From Hydrogenophaga sp. (GTDB lineage Bacteria; Pseudomonadota; Gammaproteobacteria; Burkholderiales; Burkholderiaceae_C), in NCBI RefSeq assembly GCF_011772445.1, contig NZ_WVZN01000013.1:1-56176 (forward strand): DNA of 56,176 nucleotides, read 5' to 3'. This document shows positions 8,912 to 17,072 of this stretch, piece after piece. The position numbers and the translations under genes are program-made. The notes under the pieces are model-generated. The model made no database searches. It saw nothing but the letters and a program-made list of their open reading frames with translations, and was not told the DNA's origin. Every line of letters begins with the position of its first letter. Position 1 is the stretch's first letter.

Positions 8912-9541
8912 TCAGAGCTGGATCTGGATGTGCGGCAGAAAGCGCACGCTGGCGTCCTCGAAGCGCTTCTTGTCGTAGCGCAGGGTGGCCGCCCAGAGCA
9001 CGATGGATGGGTCGATGGCCGGGTTCACCGGGTGCACGATGCAGCGCACCGCCTTCTCGTGCTGGAAGGTCTTGGCCACGCAGTCGGGGTACTTCAGGGC
9101 CAGGTCCACCAGCGACTCGTCGGCCACCGAGGCCCGCCGCGCGCCCGTGTCGCGCACGATCCACTCCACCCACTGGTCGCGCAGCTCGTCGCGCAGCGCC
9201 GCGCCGATGCGGTCGAAGTGAATCCAGCCGGTTTCCGCCACCGTGTCCCGACGCGCCTGCTCGCGCGTGAGGTGGAAGTTGTCCACGCGGTAGTTCAGGT
9301 CGACCATGAGCACGCGGTTGAGCCCCGCCGCGCGCTGATGCTCCTGCGTCCACCTGGACGCGGCCACCAGCGCGGCCTGCTTGGCGCTGCCGCCGTACAC
9401 GCCGGTGATGAGCCCCATGGACAGCTCGGCGTTGTGGCCCGCGAAGGCCAGGCTGCAGTCGCGCAGGCGGATGCGCTCCGGCACGTCGCGCGTGTGCGCC
9501 AGGAAGGACAGCTGGATCATGTCGCGTTGCTTGGCCACCAT
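8912..9541 (-). CDS. Unknown protein, partner of the double-HTH protein
   Basis: 209 residues from ATG 9541, with AGGAGA about 6 nt upstream and a gap of 26 nt after the double-HTH gene, so almost certainly co-transcribed with it. I do not recognise a family. The protein is soluble, without signal peptide or membrane segments, mixed alpha/beta in appearance, with three cysteines (RDCSLAF, PDCVAKT, RCIVHP) and a conserved-looking C-terminus (VRFLPHIQIQL). The open frame continues upstream to 10156 but only as an overlap of the neighbouring gene. The position, directed at the flagellar operon, suggests a role with the HTH protein in regulation; this is inference only. Confidence 0.75.
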   Translation of the reverse strand: MVAKQRDMIQLSFLAHTRDVPERIRLRDCSLAFAGHNAELSMGLITGVYGGSAKQAALVAASRWTQEHQRAAGLNRVLMVDLNYRVDNFHLTREQARRDTVAETGWIHFDRIGAALRDELRDQWVEWIVRDTGARRASVADESLVDLALKYPDCVAKTFQHEKAVRCIVHPVNPAIDPSIVLWAATLRYDKKRFEDASVRFLPHIQIQL

Positions 9542-9567
9542 GGCGGTCTCCTGTTGCCGTGCCGCGT

Positions 9568-10242
9568 TCAGGCCTTGCGGGCCACCGCCTTGCGCACGGG
9601 CGCGGCGGCCTTCTTCGATTTCACGCCAGGCTTGCGCCCGGTCTTCTCGCGCGTGGGCGGGAAGTCGGGCGTGGGCACACGGTACGCCACGTCGAGGTCG
9701 ACGCCGCGCATCGCCCACACCTTCTTCGCCACGCGTTCGAGCACCTCGCGCGGGTCGTCCACCTGCTTGAGCTTGCTCAGGATGCACTCGATCACCGCGT
9801 AGGCGGGCAGGTCGGTGTCGTTGCGGCGGCGGTCGTCGGACAGCCACTGGTACTGCCGCGCCGAGGAGCGGCCGAAGATCTTGGCAAAGCGCGTGCCGAG
9901 GTCCACCCGCGCCCAGGTCTCCAGCTCGGTGCCCACGAAGGGCTCCAGCGCGGGGTCGTACATCAGGTGGAACAGTTCCTTGATGGAGTAGCGCGCCCAG
10001 CCGCGCTCGCGCGGCACCTCTTCGTACAGGCGGATGAGCAGCTCCAGCGCCTCGGGCAGCAGGGGCAGGGCGCACATCCTGTTGTAGTGGTTGGAGTTGC
10101 GAAACCCCAGCGCGTACTGCGCGTCGTACTTGGAGAGGTTGTGCTCGCCGCGCCATTCCTCGATGTCCAGTCCCATCATGGGCCGCTGCGAGCGCGGTTT
10201 GGACAGATCGACCAGGGGTCGCTTGAGGGTGCTTGCGTTCAT
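9568..10242 (-). CDS. Putative DNA-binding protein with two HTH-like repeats and a basic tail
   Basis: 224 residues, ATG at 10242. Residues about 24-76 look like an XRE-type helix-turn-helix (IEEWRGEHNLSKYDAQYALG, then LPEALELLIRLYEE). Residues about 113-162 repeat the pattern (LGTRFAKIFGRSSARQYQWL, then DLPAYAVIECILSKL). The last 30 residues are rich in Lys, Arg, Pro and Ala (ending VRKAVARKA), like a nonspecific DNA-binding tail. No known family name comes to mind. It is followed by the 209-aa gene and preceded by a possible copy of the shared cis-element. It could be a regulator of the neighbouring flagellar operon. It does not resemble FlhC or FlhD. Confidence 0.75.
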   Translation of the reverse strand: MNASTLKRPLVDLSKPRSQRPMMGLDIEEWRGEHNLSKYDAQYALGFRNSNHYNRMCALPLLPEALELLIRLYEEVPRERGWARYSIKELFHLMYDPALEPFVGTELETWARVDLGTRFAKIFGRSSARQYQWLSDDRRRNDTDLPAYAVIECILSKLKQVDDPREVLERVAKKVWAMRGVDLDVAYRVPTPDFPPTREKTGRKPGVKSKKAAAPVRKAVARKA

Positions 10243-10286
10243 GTCTCGTGGGGCCGGGGCGCGGCCCTCGACCAGGGTGTCATTGG

Positions 10287-10320
10287 TATTTCACACTTTG
10301 CGGAGTTTAGCTTCAACAAA
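10287..10320 (-). promoter_or_regulatory. Possible cis-element, copy C (upstream of double-HTH gene)
   Basis: Minus strand contains CTCCGCAAAGTGTGAAATA, resembling the CATTTCCRCAAAT core of copies A and B, with TTTGT where they have TTCGC. It ends about 45 nt before the ATG at 10242. It is weaker than the other two copies and could be coincidence. The same stretch also has the near-palindrome CACTTTG/CAAAGTG (10294-10300 and 10317-10323). Confidence 0.35.
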
Positions 10321-10378
10321 GTGAGTTAGTGAGCGCCGACCTTCGTTGGCCGCCGCTGTCGGATGGGCGGCGCGCCGC

Positions 10379-11131
10379 TCAGGCGCGCAGCGGTTCGAGC
10401 AGACCGAAGGCGCTGTTGGCGCGCATTTCGAGGAAGCCGCCGGCGCACATGCGCGCGGTGTAGAACTGCTCGAAGCTGGCCACCGGGCCGAGACCCTCGA
10501 CGAAGGAGCGGTAGGCGGCCCACAACTGCTCGAACAGATCGGGCGGGCAGGGGTAGCGGCGGAACACGTCCTGCAGGCGGCTGCGTTCGTAGCGCCAGTG
10601 CACTTCCTGCGGGTCGCCATCGGCGGCGGCCTGTTCGATGCGCGCGCCCAGTTCCTCGAAGGCCAGCAGGCGCTGCAGTTCGAGCTGGATGGTCGGGCCG
10701 CCGGGCTCCAGCGGACGCGCCGGGCCGTCGGCCGCAGGGGCGGCGGGCGCCACGGTGCCGCAAAGCTGACCGTGGTGCGCAATGGCGCGGCGCGCCACCA
10801 CCCAGGCGGCGTTGCCCAGGGCGGCGGTGCCACGCGCGTCCAGGTCGGGCAGGGAGAGCTGCACCCGGCCAGGCAGGCGGCGCGAGGGCTCCGCGCGCAG
10901 TTCGACCACCAGGAAGAGCACCGACTCGGCGTACAGGCGCAGCACCGACTGGCGCGCCTCGCGCGGCGCAGCGGCATCGGGCATGCCCCGGCCCTGCACC
11001 ACCTCGCCACTGGCGTCGTGCGGGCGCGTGCTCAGGTGCAGCGAGATGCGTTCGATCGGCATGCGCGGCGGGCGCAGCACCTCCACGGCCCAGGCCAGCG
11101 CGCGCGCGGGATCTTTCAGTTCGTCGTGCAC
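10379..11131 (-). CDS. Unknown 250-aa protein of the flagellar block
   Basis: I chose the GTG at 11131 (VHDELKDPARALAWAVEVL) because GGGGAGG lies about 6 nt upstream. The ATG at 11224 would place the shared cis-element inside the gene. 250 residues, no signal peptide or membrane helix. It is helix-rich at the C-terminus (IQLELQRLLAFEELGARIEQ, YRSFVEGLGPVASFEQFY). No family recognised. The cis-element copy B ends 48 nt before the start, the same element as in front of fliE, linking it to flagellar regulation. It is followed by a 136-bp gap before the double-HTH gene. Confidence 0.72.
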   Translation of the reverse strand: MHDELKDPARALAWAVEVLRPPRMPIERISLHLSTRPHDASGEVVQGRGMPDAAAPREARQSVLRLYAESVLFLVVELRAEPSRRLPGRVQLSLPDLDARGTAALGNAAWVVARRAIAHHGQLCGTVAPAAPAADGPARPLEPGGPTIQLELQRLLAFEELGARIEQAAADGDPQEVHWRYERSRLQDVFRRYPCPPDLFEQLWAAYRSFVEGLGPVASFEQFYTARMCAGGFLEMRANSAFGLLEPLRA

Positions 11132-11178
11132 GGCCGCCTCCCCGGGCGATGACCGGGGGAGCCGGGGCGATCGCTCAG

Positions 11179-11210
11179 TTTTGCAATTTGCGGAAATGCA
11201 CACATGCGAA
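11179..11210 (-). promoter_or_regulatory. Shared cis-element, copy B (upstream of the 250-aa gene)
   Basis: Minus strand reads TTCGC, a 7-nt gap, then CATTTCCGCAAATTGCAAAA. It aligns without gaps to copy A at 8251-8282 and matches at the TTCGC, CATTTCC, CAAAT and CAAA blocks. It lies in the 114-bp gap between the 118-aa and 250-aa genes, 48 nt before the GTG start. Confidence 0.55.
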
Positions 11211-11245
11211 CCATTATTCACCAAAATGGCGAACCGTGCACGTGT

Positions 11246-11602
11246 TCAGCGGCGGAAGTGTTGTTCGAGTTCGGTGAGCACGCCGTCGATGCCCTGCAAG
11301 GTGCCGGCCAGGTCGCGGCACAGCAGCAGCCACTCCTGGCGCTGGGCCGAGTGTTCGGAGGCGGTGTCGGCGGCGATGAGCTGCACGGTGGACTCGAGGT
11401 CGGTGCCGGCGCGCTGGCGCAGGCCCATGGCGTGGATGAACAGGCCGCGCGCGGTTTCCTGGGTGTCGCCCATGGCGGCGCGGGTGTCGTCGCTGCTGGT
11501 CATCACGTCGGCCATCAGCAGGTTGCGGATGGTCTCCAGCGTGCCGGTGAGGTGGCGCATGCGCTCGCAGACGGCGACGAGCTTGTCGAAGGCGTTTTCC
11601 AT
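11246..11602 (-). CDS. Unknown small helical protein of the flagellar block
   Basis: 118 residues from ATG 11602 (MENAFDKLVAVCERMRHL), with AAGG about 11 nt upstream. It is predicted to be nearly all helix and amphipathic, ending in GVLTELEQHFRR. There is no signal or membrane segment. No family recognised; size and helical content would suit a flagellar chaperone or small regulator, but nothing in the sequence proves it. It lies directly upstream of the 250-aa gene on the same strand and downstream of the phosphatase gene. Confidence 0.65.
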   Translation of the reverse strand: MENAFDKLVAVCERMRHLTGTLETIRNLLMADVMTSSDDTRAAMGDTQETARGLFIHAMGLRQRAGTDLESTVQLIAADTASEHSAQRQEWLLLCRDLAGTLQGIDGVLTELEQHFRR

Positions 11603-11696
11603 GGAGCCGCTGACCTTAGCGCAGTGGGCGGACGGTGTCCCGTGAAGGGGATCACGGGGTGCGTCCGGCGGATCGGCGGAGGGCCGGCGCCCGGAT

Positions 11697-13670
11697 TCAA
11701 TCCTCGCGCGCTTCCGCCTCGCGCGGCACGAAGTCCACCTCGCGGCCGTCGCTGAGCAGCTGCCGGATGCGCACCGGCGCGCCGCGTTCGTCGAAGTGCA
11801 CCAGGCCGATGCCGGCGCCATTGAGCAGGCGCCGGCCGTGCGGCGTGCCCTCCGGTTTGCGCGGCGTCACCTTCATGTGGCGGCGGCGCGTGAAGCGGTT
11901 GAGCGGTGAACGCGGCGAGAACAGCCAGCGGTTGAGGTGGTCGAGTTTCTCCAGCAGGCCCTCCGGGAAGGTGTTGCGCAGGCCGCTGCTGCAGATCTGC
12001 CAGATGTGCGGGCTGGGCGCGGGATCCGCCAGAGGAGACTGGCGCCGCCCGCGTGGGCGCAAGGCCACGTCGTAGACGAAGGAGTAGTGCACGTCGCCCG
12101 AGAGCACCACGAAGGTCTGTGGCGTCTTCGGGTGCCGGAAGATGTTGAGCATGGCGCTGGCGGCACCGGGGTGCGACATCCAGTTCTCGGCGTCCACCAG
12201 CAGCGGGTGGCCGAAGAAGCTGAAGATGCGCTGCACGGTCTCGATGAGCTTGACGCCGAAGATGGGCGCCGAGGCCACCAGCAGCACCGCGGGGTGGCCG
12301 CGCAGGGCCTGCTGCAGGTCGGTGAGGGCCTCCCAATCCATCAGGCCGGAAGGGCGGCGCGGCGAGCGGTCGGAGCGCCAGCGGTGCGTGCGGCTGTCCA
12401 GCACCATCAGCGGCGGCGTGGTGGGCCACACGTAATGCCAGTCGCGCCAGTGCAGCAGGCGTTCGATGAGGGCGTCGTGCGCTGTGCCGCCGGGCTCGTC
12501 GAGCGCGGCCTGCACGGCATCGAGCAGGGCGGCGCCGCCAAAGGCCTCGGGCCGGTTGCCCCAGCCCTGGTTGAGCAGGTAGGCGATGAGCGCATTGCCG
12601 ATGACGCGGCGCGAGAAGGGGTGGCCGTAGGCCACGTCTTCCCATTCGCGGCTGAGGTTCCAGTCGTCGGTGACGTCGTGGTCGTCGAAGACCATGGCCA
12701 CGGGCAGGTGGGCGAGCACGCGCCGCGCGGCACCCAGGCCCTGGCGGAAGTCGTGAATGGCCCGCGCCTCGCGGGCGTAGCGCTCGGCGTTCTCGTCGCT
12801 CAGGCCGGGCGGGGGCGACAGGTCCAGGCCGCGCCAGGGCAGGGGCGACCACACCAGCAGGTACATCGCGAGCACCTCGCCCAGGGTGATGAGGTGGTTG
12901 TGCGCGTTGTCGGTGGTGAAGATGGGCTTCTTGACGCCCTCGAACACCAGATCGATGAGGCGTTCGCTGCGGGGCGTGCGGGGCAGCAGTTGCTCGCGCC
13001 GGTAGTAGGTGTCGGGGTGGGCGAGCAGGTCGCTGGTGCCGCGCACCTCGCTGCCGTCGGCGCCGGCGATGGCTTCCTCGCGCAGGCCCAGGCGCTGCAT
13101 GAGGCCGTGGATGGCGCGCAGCATCGGTCCGGCCACGTCGTCGCAATAGACCTGGTCGCCGCTGAGCACGAGGGCGGAAGGCCATTGGGTGATGTCGTTG
13201 GCGGCGTCGCGCAGCAGATGGTCGAGGTGCGTGTCGGCACGGGCCAGGCCGTCACCACCGCCGGCGTGGTGCGGCTTGCGGCAGGAACCGTGCAGCAGCG
13301 CGCGCACCCCGGGGGCGAAGCGCAGGCCGGGCGTGTCGCGGCCGGGGTAGCAGAGCGCGGGGTCGTCGAGCGGCGTCCAGCCGCCAGCGGCGTCGGCGAA
13401 CTCGAAGCGGTAGCCGGTCCAGAGGCCGGCGGTGAGATCGGTGTCGAGTTCGAGCTCGATCAGCAGGAGGGCCAGGTGCTCGCCCGCGCGCAGGGTGTGC
13501 ACGGTGGGTGAGTGGGTGGAAGGTGCGCCGCCATCGGGCAGCAGGCTCACGCGCACCTGGGCGGGCGCGTGGCTGCAGGCGATCCACCAGGCGATGCGGC
13601 GGGCCTGCACGCGGCGAAGGACGGGGCCCGCGAGCACGGGTGGCAGCTTGTCAGGAGAGGCTTCGGTCAT
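11697..13670 (-). CDS. PhoD-like metallophosphatase family protein
   Basis: 657-residue member of the PhoD-like phosphatase group (calcineurin-like metallophosphoesterases). Metal-binding signatures are visible in order: HGSCRKPHH, VLSGDQVYCDD, MVFDDHDVTDDWN and VLSGDVHYSF. An N-terminal beta-rich region (about 1-110) precedes the catalytic part. No signal peptide is visible, so it is probably cytoplasmic, unlike secreted alkaline phosphatase PhoD. The natural substrate is unknown. It stands alone; the next gene on this strand begins about 95 nt beyond its stop. Confidence 0.85.
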   Translation of the reverse strand: MTEASPDKLPPVLAGPVLRRVQARRIAWWIACSHAPAQVRVSLLPDGGAPSTHSPTVHTLRAGEHLALLLIELELDTDLTAGLWTGYRFEFADAAGGWTPLDDPALCYPGRDTPGLRFAPGVRALLHGSCRKPHHAGGGDGLARADTHLDHLLRDAANDITQWPSALVLSGDQVYCDDVAGPMLRAIHGLMQRLGLREEAIAGADGSEVRGTSDLLAHPDTYYRREQLLPRTPRSERLIDLVFEGVKKPIFTTDNAHNHLITLGEVLAMYLLVWSPLPWRGLDLSPPPGLSDENAERYAREARAIHDFRQGLGAARRVLAHLPVAMVFDDHDVTDDWNLSREWEDVAYGHPFSRRVIGNALIAYLLNQGWGNRPEAFGGAALLDAVQAALDEPGGTAHDALIERLLHWRDWHYVWPTTPPLMVLDSRTHRWRSDRSPRRPSGLMDWEALTDLQQALRGHPAVLLVASAPIFGVKLIETVQRIFSFFGHPLLVDAENWMSHPGAASAMLNIFRHPKTPQTFVVLSGDVHYSFVYDVALRPRGRRQSPLADPAPSPHIWQICSSGLRNTFPEGLLEKLDHLNRWLFSPRSPLNRFTRRRHMKVTPRKPEGTPHGRRLLNGAGIGLVHFDERGAPVRIRQLLSDGREVDFVPREAEARED

Positions 13671-13707
13671 CCGGCGTCATTGTGGCGGGCCTGTGTGAAG
13701 GCCCTGT

Positions 13708-14571
13708 TCACGCCGCCTGACGCAAGGTCTGCACCAGCACGCGGTGCAGTGCGTCCACCGCGGGCGCGCCGCGCGAGGCGCGGCTGCGGTAGGCCGCCAC
13801 GGCCATCGGCGCCAGCGGGCCGAGCCCATGCTCGGCCCCCAGCACCTGCAGGTGCGCGGGTGCGCTGCACTGCGTGAGCACGGCCACCGCCAGGCCGCTT
13901 TCCACCGCCGCGATCTGCCCCGGCAGGCTGGAGCTGTGGTACACGACCCGGTGCCGCCGGCCCTGCAGCGACAGCGTCGTCAGCGCGTGCTTGCGCGCCA
14001 GGCTCGCGTCCTCGTACACGGCGATGGGCAAGGGGTCGCGGCGCCAGACGTCGAACTGCGGCGAGCCCACCCACACCAGCGGCTCGTGGAAGAGCAGCGT
14101 GCCGCGCTGCGCGTGGTCGCGCGAGACCAGGGCCAGGTCGAGCTCGCCGCGAGCCACGCGCGGGATCAGCCGGGTCGATTGTTCGCAATCGAGTTCGATC
14201 TCCACCGCCGCGTGGCGCGACGCGAAGCGCTTGAGCACCGGCGTGAGGTAGCGCGCGGCGTAGTCGTCGGGCACGCCCAGGTGCACGCGGCCGAGCAGGG
14301 TGTCGGGCCGCATGGCCGCTTGCGCCTCGGCGTGCAGGTCGAGCAGGCGGCGCGCGTAGCCCAGCAGGGACTGGCCGTCGGGCGTGAGCTCCAGCCGGCG
14401 CGGGCCGCGCAGCAGCAGCGGTTTGCCCACCGCGCGCTCGAGCTTCTGCAATTGCATGCTCACCGCCGACTGCGAGCGGTTCACCTCGGGCGCCGCCGCC
14501 GACAGCGAGCCCGCGTCGACCACGGCGACGAAACACTTGAGCCAGTCGATCTGCAGGTCGTCGGCGCGCAT
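13708..14571 (-). CDS. LysR-family transcriptional regulator
   Basis: 287 residues from ATG 14571 (MRADDLQIDWLKCFVAVVDA). The N-terminal winged HTH is clear (AGSLSAAAPEVNRSQSAVSM, then QLQKLERAVGKPLL) and is followed by a periplasmic-binding-like effector domain from about residue 90. It is divergent from the EamA permease gene 74 bp away, the usual arrangement when a LysR protein controls the neighbouring gene and itself from the shared intergenic region. The longer frame up to 14661 is less likely because it would enter that promoter region. Confidence 0.92.
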   Translation of the reverse strand: MRADDLQIDWLKCFVAVVDAGSLSAAAPEVNRSQSAVSMQLQKLERAVGKPLLLRGPRRLELTPDGQSLLGYARRLLDLHAEAQAAMRPDTLLGRVHLGVPDDYAARYLTPVLKRFASRHAAVEIELDCEQSTRLIPRVARGELDLALVSRDHAQRGTLLFHEPLVWVGSPQFDVWRRDPLPIAVYEDASLARKHALTTLSLQGRRHRVVYHSSSLPGQIAAVESGLAVAVLTQCSAPAHLQVLGAEHGLGPLAPMAVAAYRSRASRGAPAVDALHRVLVQTLRQAA

Positions 14572-14645
14572 GAATCCGGTTATCGAATGGAGTTCATGCG
14601 AATTATCCGCTTCTCGAAAGTTGATGGGGCGACCACAGTGCGGGC

Positions 14646-15542
14646 ATGGACCAAGACGCACGCAACGAACGCCTGGCCGCCTGGCGCATGGCCCTGGGCG
14701 GACTCATCCTGGGCACGCTGGGCGTGTTCCTGCTGGAGTCGGGCAGCGACCCCGCCTCGGCCGCGTGGTTCCGCTGCGCCTTCGGGCTGCTGGCGCTCAC
14801 GCTGTGGGCCTGGGCCGCGCGGCGCGCGCCCTTGTGGCGGCTGCCGGCCGGCACCTTGTGGCGCGTCGTGCTGGCCGCGGCGCTGGTGGTGTTGAGCTGG
14901 GTCGTCTTCTTCGCGGCGATCCAGCGCCTGTCGGTGGGCTTGGCCACCGTGGTCTTTCATGTGCAACCGCTGTGCCTGATGCTGGCCGGCGCCTGGTGGC
15001 TGGGCGAGCCGCTGCCGCGCGCGCGCCTGGCGGCGGCGGGGCTGGCCCTGTTCGGCTTGTCGCTGGCCACGGGCTTGCTGGGCGCTGCCGGGGCGGTGGT
15101 GTCGGCGGTGGGCGTGGCGCTGTGCCTGGTGGCCGTGGTGGGGCAGACGGTGGTGGGCCTGTTGCTGCGCGCCCGCACGCCGGTGCCGCCGCTGGCCCTG
15201 GCCTGGTGGCAATGCGCCGTGGGCGCGCTGGCGCTGTGGCCCTGGGTGCTGTCGGCCGGCTGGCCCGCCTGGGGGCCGGCCTGGGGCTGGCTGGCCGCGC
15301 TGGGCGTGGTGCACACGGGGCTGGCCTACGTGCTCATCTACGGCGGCATGGCGCGGCTGGCCACCTCGCGCACCGCCCTGCTGCAGTTCGTTTACCCGGG
15401 GGCGACGCTGGTGTGCGACGCGCTGGTCTACGACCGCTGGCTCGCGCCAGCACAGATGGCGGGCGTGGCCTTGATGGGCCTGGCCCTGTGGTGGGGCGCC
15501 CATGAGCCCCCACGCTCCGCCGCCGCGCGGGTCGCAGGCTGA
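14646..15542 (+). CDS. EamA/DMT-family permease
   Basis: 298-residue inner-membrane transporter of the drug/metabolite superfamily with about ten membrane segments in two EamA repeats (about 10-140 and 150-285). Short helix-rich start MDQDARNERLAAWRMALGG. Substrate unknown; export of amino acids or metabolites is typical. Divergent LysR regulator suggests inducible control. The last dozen residues ([12 protein letters not shown]) are encoded by a palindromic repeat beginning near 15507, so the natural stop has probably been replaced by one inside the repeat. Confidence 0.9.
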   Translation: MDQDARNERLAAWRMALGGLILGTLGVFLLESGSDPASAAWFRCAFGLLALTLWAWAARRAPLWRLPAGTLWRVVLAAALVVLSWVVFFAAIQRLSVGLATVVFHVQPLCLMLAGAWWLGEPLPRARLAAAGLALFGLSLATGLLGAAGAVVSAVGVALCLVAVVGQTVVGLLLRARTPVPPLALAWWQCAVGALALWPWVLSAGWPAWGPAWGWLAALGVVHTGLAYVLIYGGMARLATSRTALLQFVYPGATLVCDALVYDRWLAPAQMAGVALMGLALWWGAHEPPRSAAARVAG

Positions 15543-15572
15543 TCCGCCTCGGGGCGGCCCGGCGGCGGATCG
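15507..15572. repeat. Palindromic intergenic repeat (family 1), terminator-like
   Basis: The sequence beginning CCCCCACGCTCCGCCG closely matches the reverse complement of 30893-30987. It contains the hairpin GATCCGCC (15541-15548) / GGCGGATC (15564-15571). It sits between the convergent permease and dps genes, where it could act as a bidirectional terminator, and it supplies the C-terminal codons of the permease. Confidence 0.7.
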
Positions 15573-15578
15573 TCCGGC

Positions 15579-16079
15579 TTACTCCTCCAGCAGCGAGCGC
15601 AGCATCCACGCCGTCTGCTCGTGCACGGTGAGGCGCTGCACCAGCACGTCGGCGGTGGGTTCGTCGCTGGCCTTGTCGACCAGATCGAACATGGCGCGCG
15701 CGGTGCGCGCCGCGCCCTCGTGGCCCTTGGCCAGGATGGCGACCATCTCCAGCGCCTTGGGCGGCGTGGCGGGCGCGTCGGGCAGTGAGCTGAGCTTGGC
15801 GAACTCGGCGTAGCTGCCGGGCGCCACGTGGCCCAGCGAGCGGATGCGCTCGGCGATGGGGTCGACCGCGTTCCACAGCTCGGTGTATTGCTGCATGAAC
15901 ATGTCGTGCAGGCTGTTGAACATGGGGCCCGTCACGTTCCAGTGGAAGTTGTGCGTGGTGAGGTACAGCGTGTAGGTGTCGGCCAGCAGGTGGCTCAGGC
16001 CTTTGGCGATGGCGGCGCGGTCTTTTTCGCTGATGCCGATGTTCACGGCCATGACGGGTTTGGCGGTCTTCTTGCTCAT
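15579..16079 (-). CDS. dps: Dps-family DNA-protecting ferritin
   Basis: 166 residues from ATG 16079 with GGAG 6 nt upstream. Forms dodecamers that oxidise and store iron and protect DNA in stress. The ferroxidase-site residues are present in LTTHNFHWNVTGPMFNSLHD and the following QQYTELWNAVDPIAERIRSL, and the C-terminal helix contains HEQTAWMLRSLLEE. The longer upstream extension is a frame artefact. It is convergent with the EamA permease and 38 bp downstream of thiD. Confidence 0.94.
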   Translation of the reverse strand: MSKKTAKPVMAVNIGISEKDRAAIAKGLSHLLADTYTLYLTTHNFHWNVTGPMFNSLHDMFMQQYTELWNAVDPIAERIRSLGHVAPGSYAEFAKLSSLPDAPATPPKALEMVAILAKGHEGAARTARAMFDLVDKASDEPTADVLVQRLTVHEQTAWMLRSLLEE

Positions 16080-16117
16080 GGGGGCTCCTTGATGAGAACG
16101 GGTGACAGAGCGAAAGC

Positions 16118-16948
16118 TTAGCGCTCTTGCGTGTGCACGGTGGTGGGCAGGGGCGAGAAGCCGTGGTTCAGCGGCCCGTGGCCGCGGCCCAGGCGCCACT
16201 GGGCCGATGCGTAAAGGGCGGCGCGCACGTAGTCGCGCGCCCGGGCCACGGCGTCGGCCAGGGGAAGGCCGCGTGCCAGCCCGCAGGCGATCGCGCTGGA
16301 CAGGGTGCAGCCTGTGCCGTGGGTGTTGGGGGTGTCGATGCGCTCTGCGGCCCAGCGCGTCACCCCATCGGCATCGAGCAACAGATCGGTGAGCACCGGG
16401 CCGCTGAGGTGGCCACCCTTGAGCAACACGCCGCGCGCGCCCAGGGCGCGCAGCTCGCGCGCGGCGCCCTCCAGCGCGTCGGCCGTGGGGATGGCGTGGC
16501 CCACGAACCAGCCCGCTTCGTCGAGGTTGGGCGTGATCACGGTGACGCGCGGGAACAGTTCGGCCACCAGCACGGCCATGGTGTCCGGGGCGATCAGCCG
16601 GTCACCGCTGGTGGCCACCATCACGGGGTCGAGCACCACGCGCTGCAGTTGGTGGCGGTCGATGGCGCGCGCCACCGCGCGCACCACCTCGGGCTCGTGC
16701 AGCATGCCGATCTTGACCGCGTCCACGCCGATGTCCTCAACGACGGCGTCGATCTGCTGTTCGAGCAGGGGCGCAGGCAGGGCCTGGATGGCGCGCACGC
16801 CTTGCGTGTTCTGAGCGGTGATGGCGGTGATGGCGGACATGCCGAAGCAGCCGAGCGCGCTCATGGTCTTGAGGTCGGCCTGGATGCCGGCCCCACCGCC
16901 GGAGTCGCTGCCGGCAATGCTGAGGACGCGGGGGGGATGGAGGCTCAT
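16118..16948 (-). CDS. thiD: Hydroxymethylpyrimidine/phosphomethylpyrimidine kinase
   Basis: 276-residue cytosolic kinase for thiamine synthesis that phosphorylates HMP and HMP-P. Ribokinase-fold signatures: [19 protein letters not shown] near the N-terminus, [11 protein letters not shown] in the middle and the anion-hole motif [14 protein letters not shown] near the end. Full length for ThiD. It stands alone, divergent from the SdiA-regulated-like gene. I saw no TPP riboswitch-like structure in the 124-bp upstream gap. Confidence 0.95.
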   Translation of the reverse strand: MSLHPPRVLSIAGSDSGGGAGIQADLKTMSALGCFGMSAITAITAQNTQGVRAIQALPAPLLEQQIDAVVEDIGVDAVKIGMLHEPEVVRAVARAIDRHQLQRVVLDPVMVATSGDRLIAPDTMAVLVAELFPRVTVITPNLDEAGWFVGHAIPTADALEGAARELRALGARGVLLKGGHLSGPVLTDLLLDADGVTRWAAERIDTPNTHGTGCTLSSAIACGLARGLPLADAVARARDYVRAALYASAQWRLGRGHGPLNHGFSPLPTTVHTQER

Positions 16949-17072
16949 GTTGCAAGTTCCTGCCCATGGTCCGATGGGACCATTCGGAGAGGCCTCGATT
17001 GTTTCATCTGTTCATGTTCGGTTTCCAGAATCGCTCGGGGACCTTTCCCGGACACAACAGAGAGACCAGACC

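Noticed and set aside
8912..10156. 414-aa frame running through both unknown genes
   Set aside because: The part beyond 9541 overlaps the double-HTH gene out of frame; the ATG at 9541 with AGGAGA fits.
8912..10242. Calling the unknown pair flhD and flhC
   Set aside because: No FlhC cysteine set or FlhD helix pattern; only location is similar.
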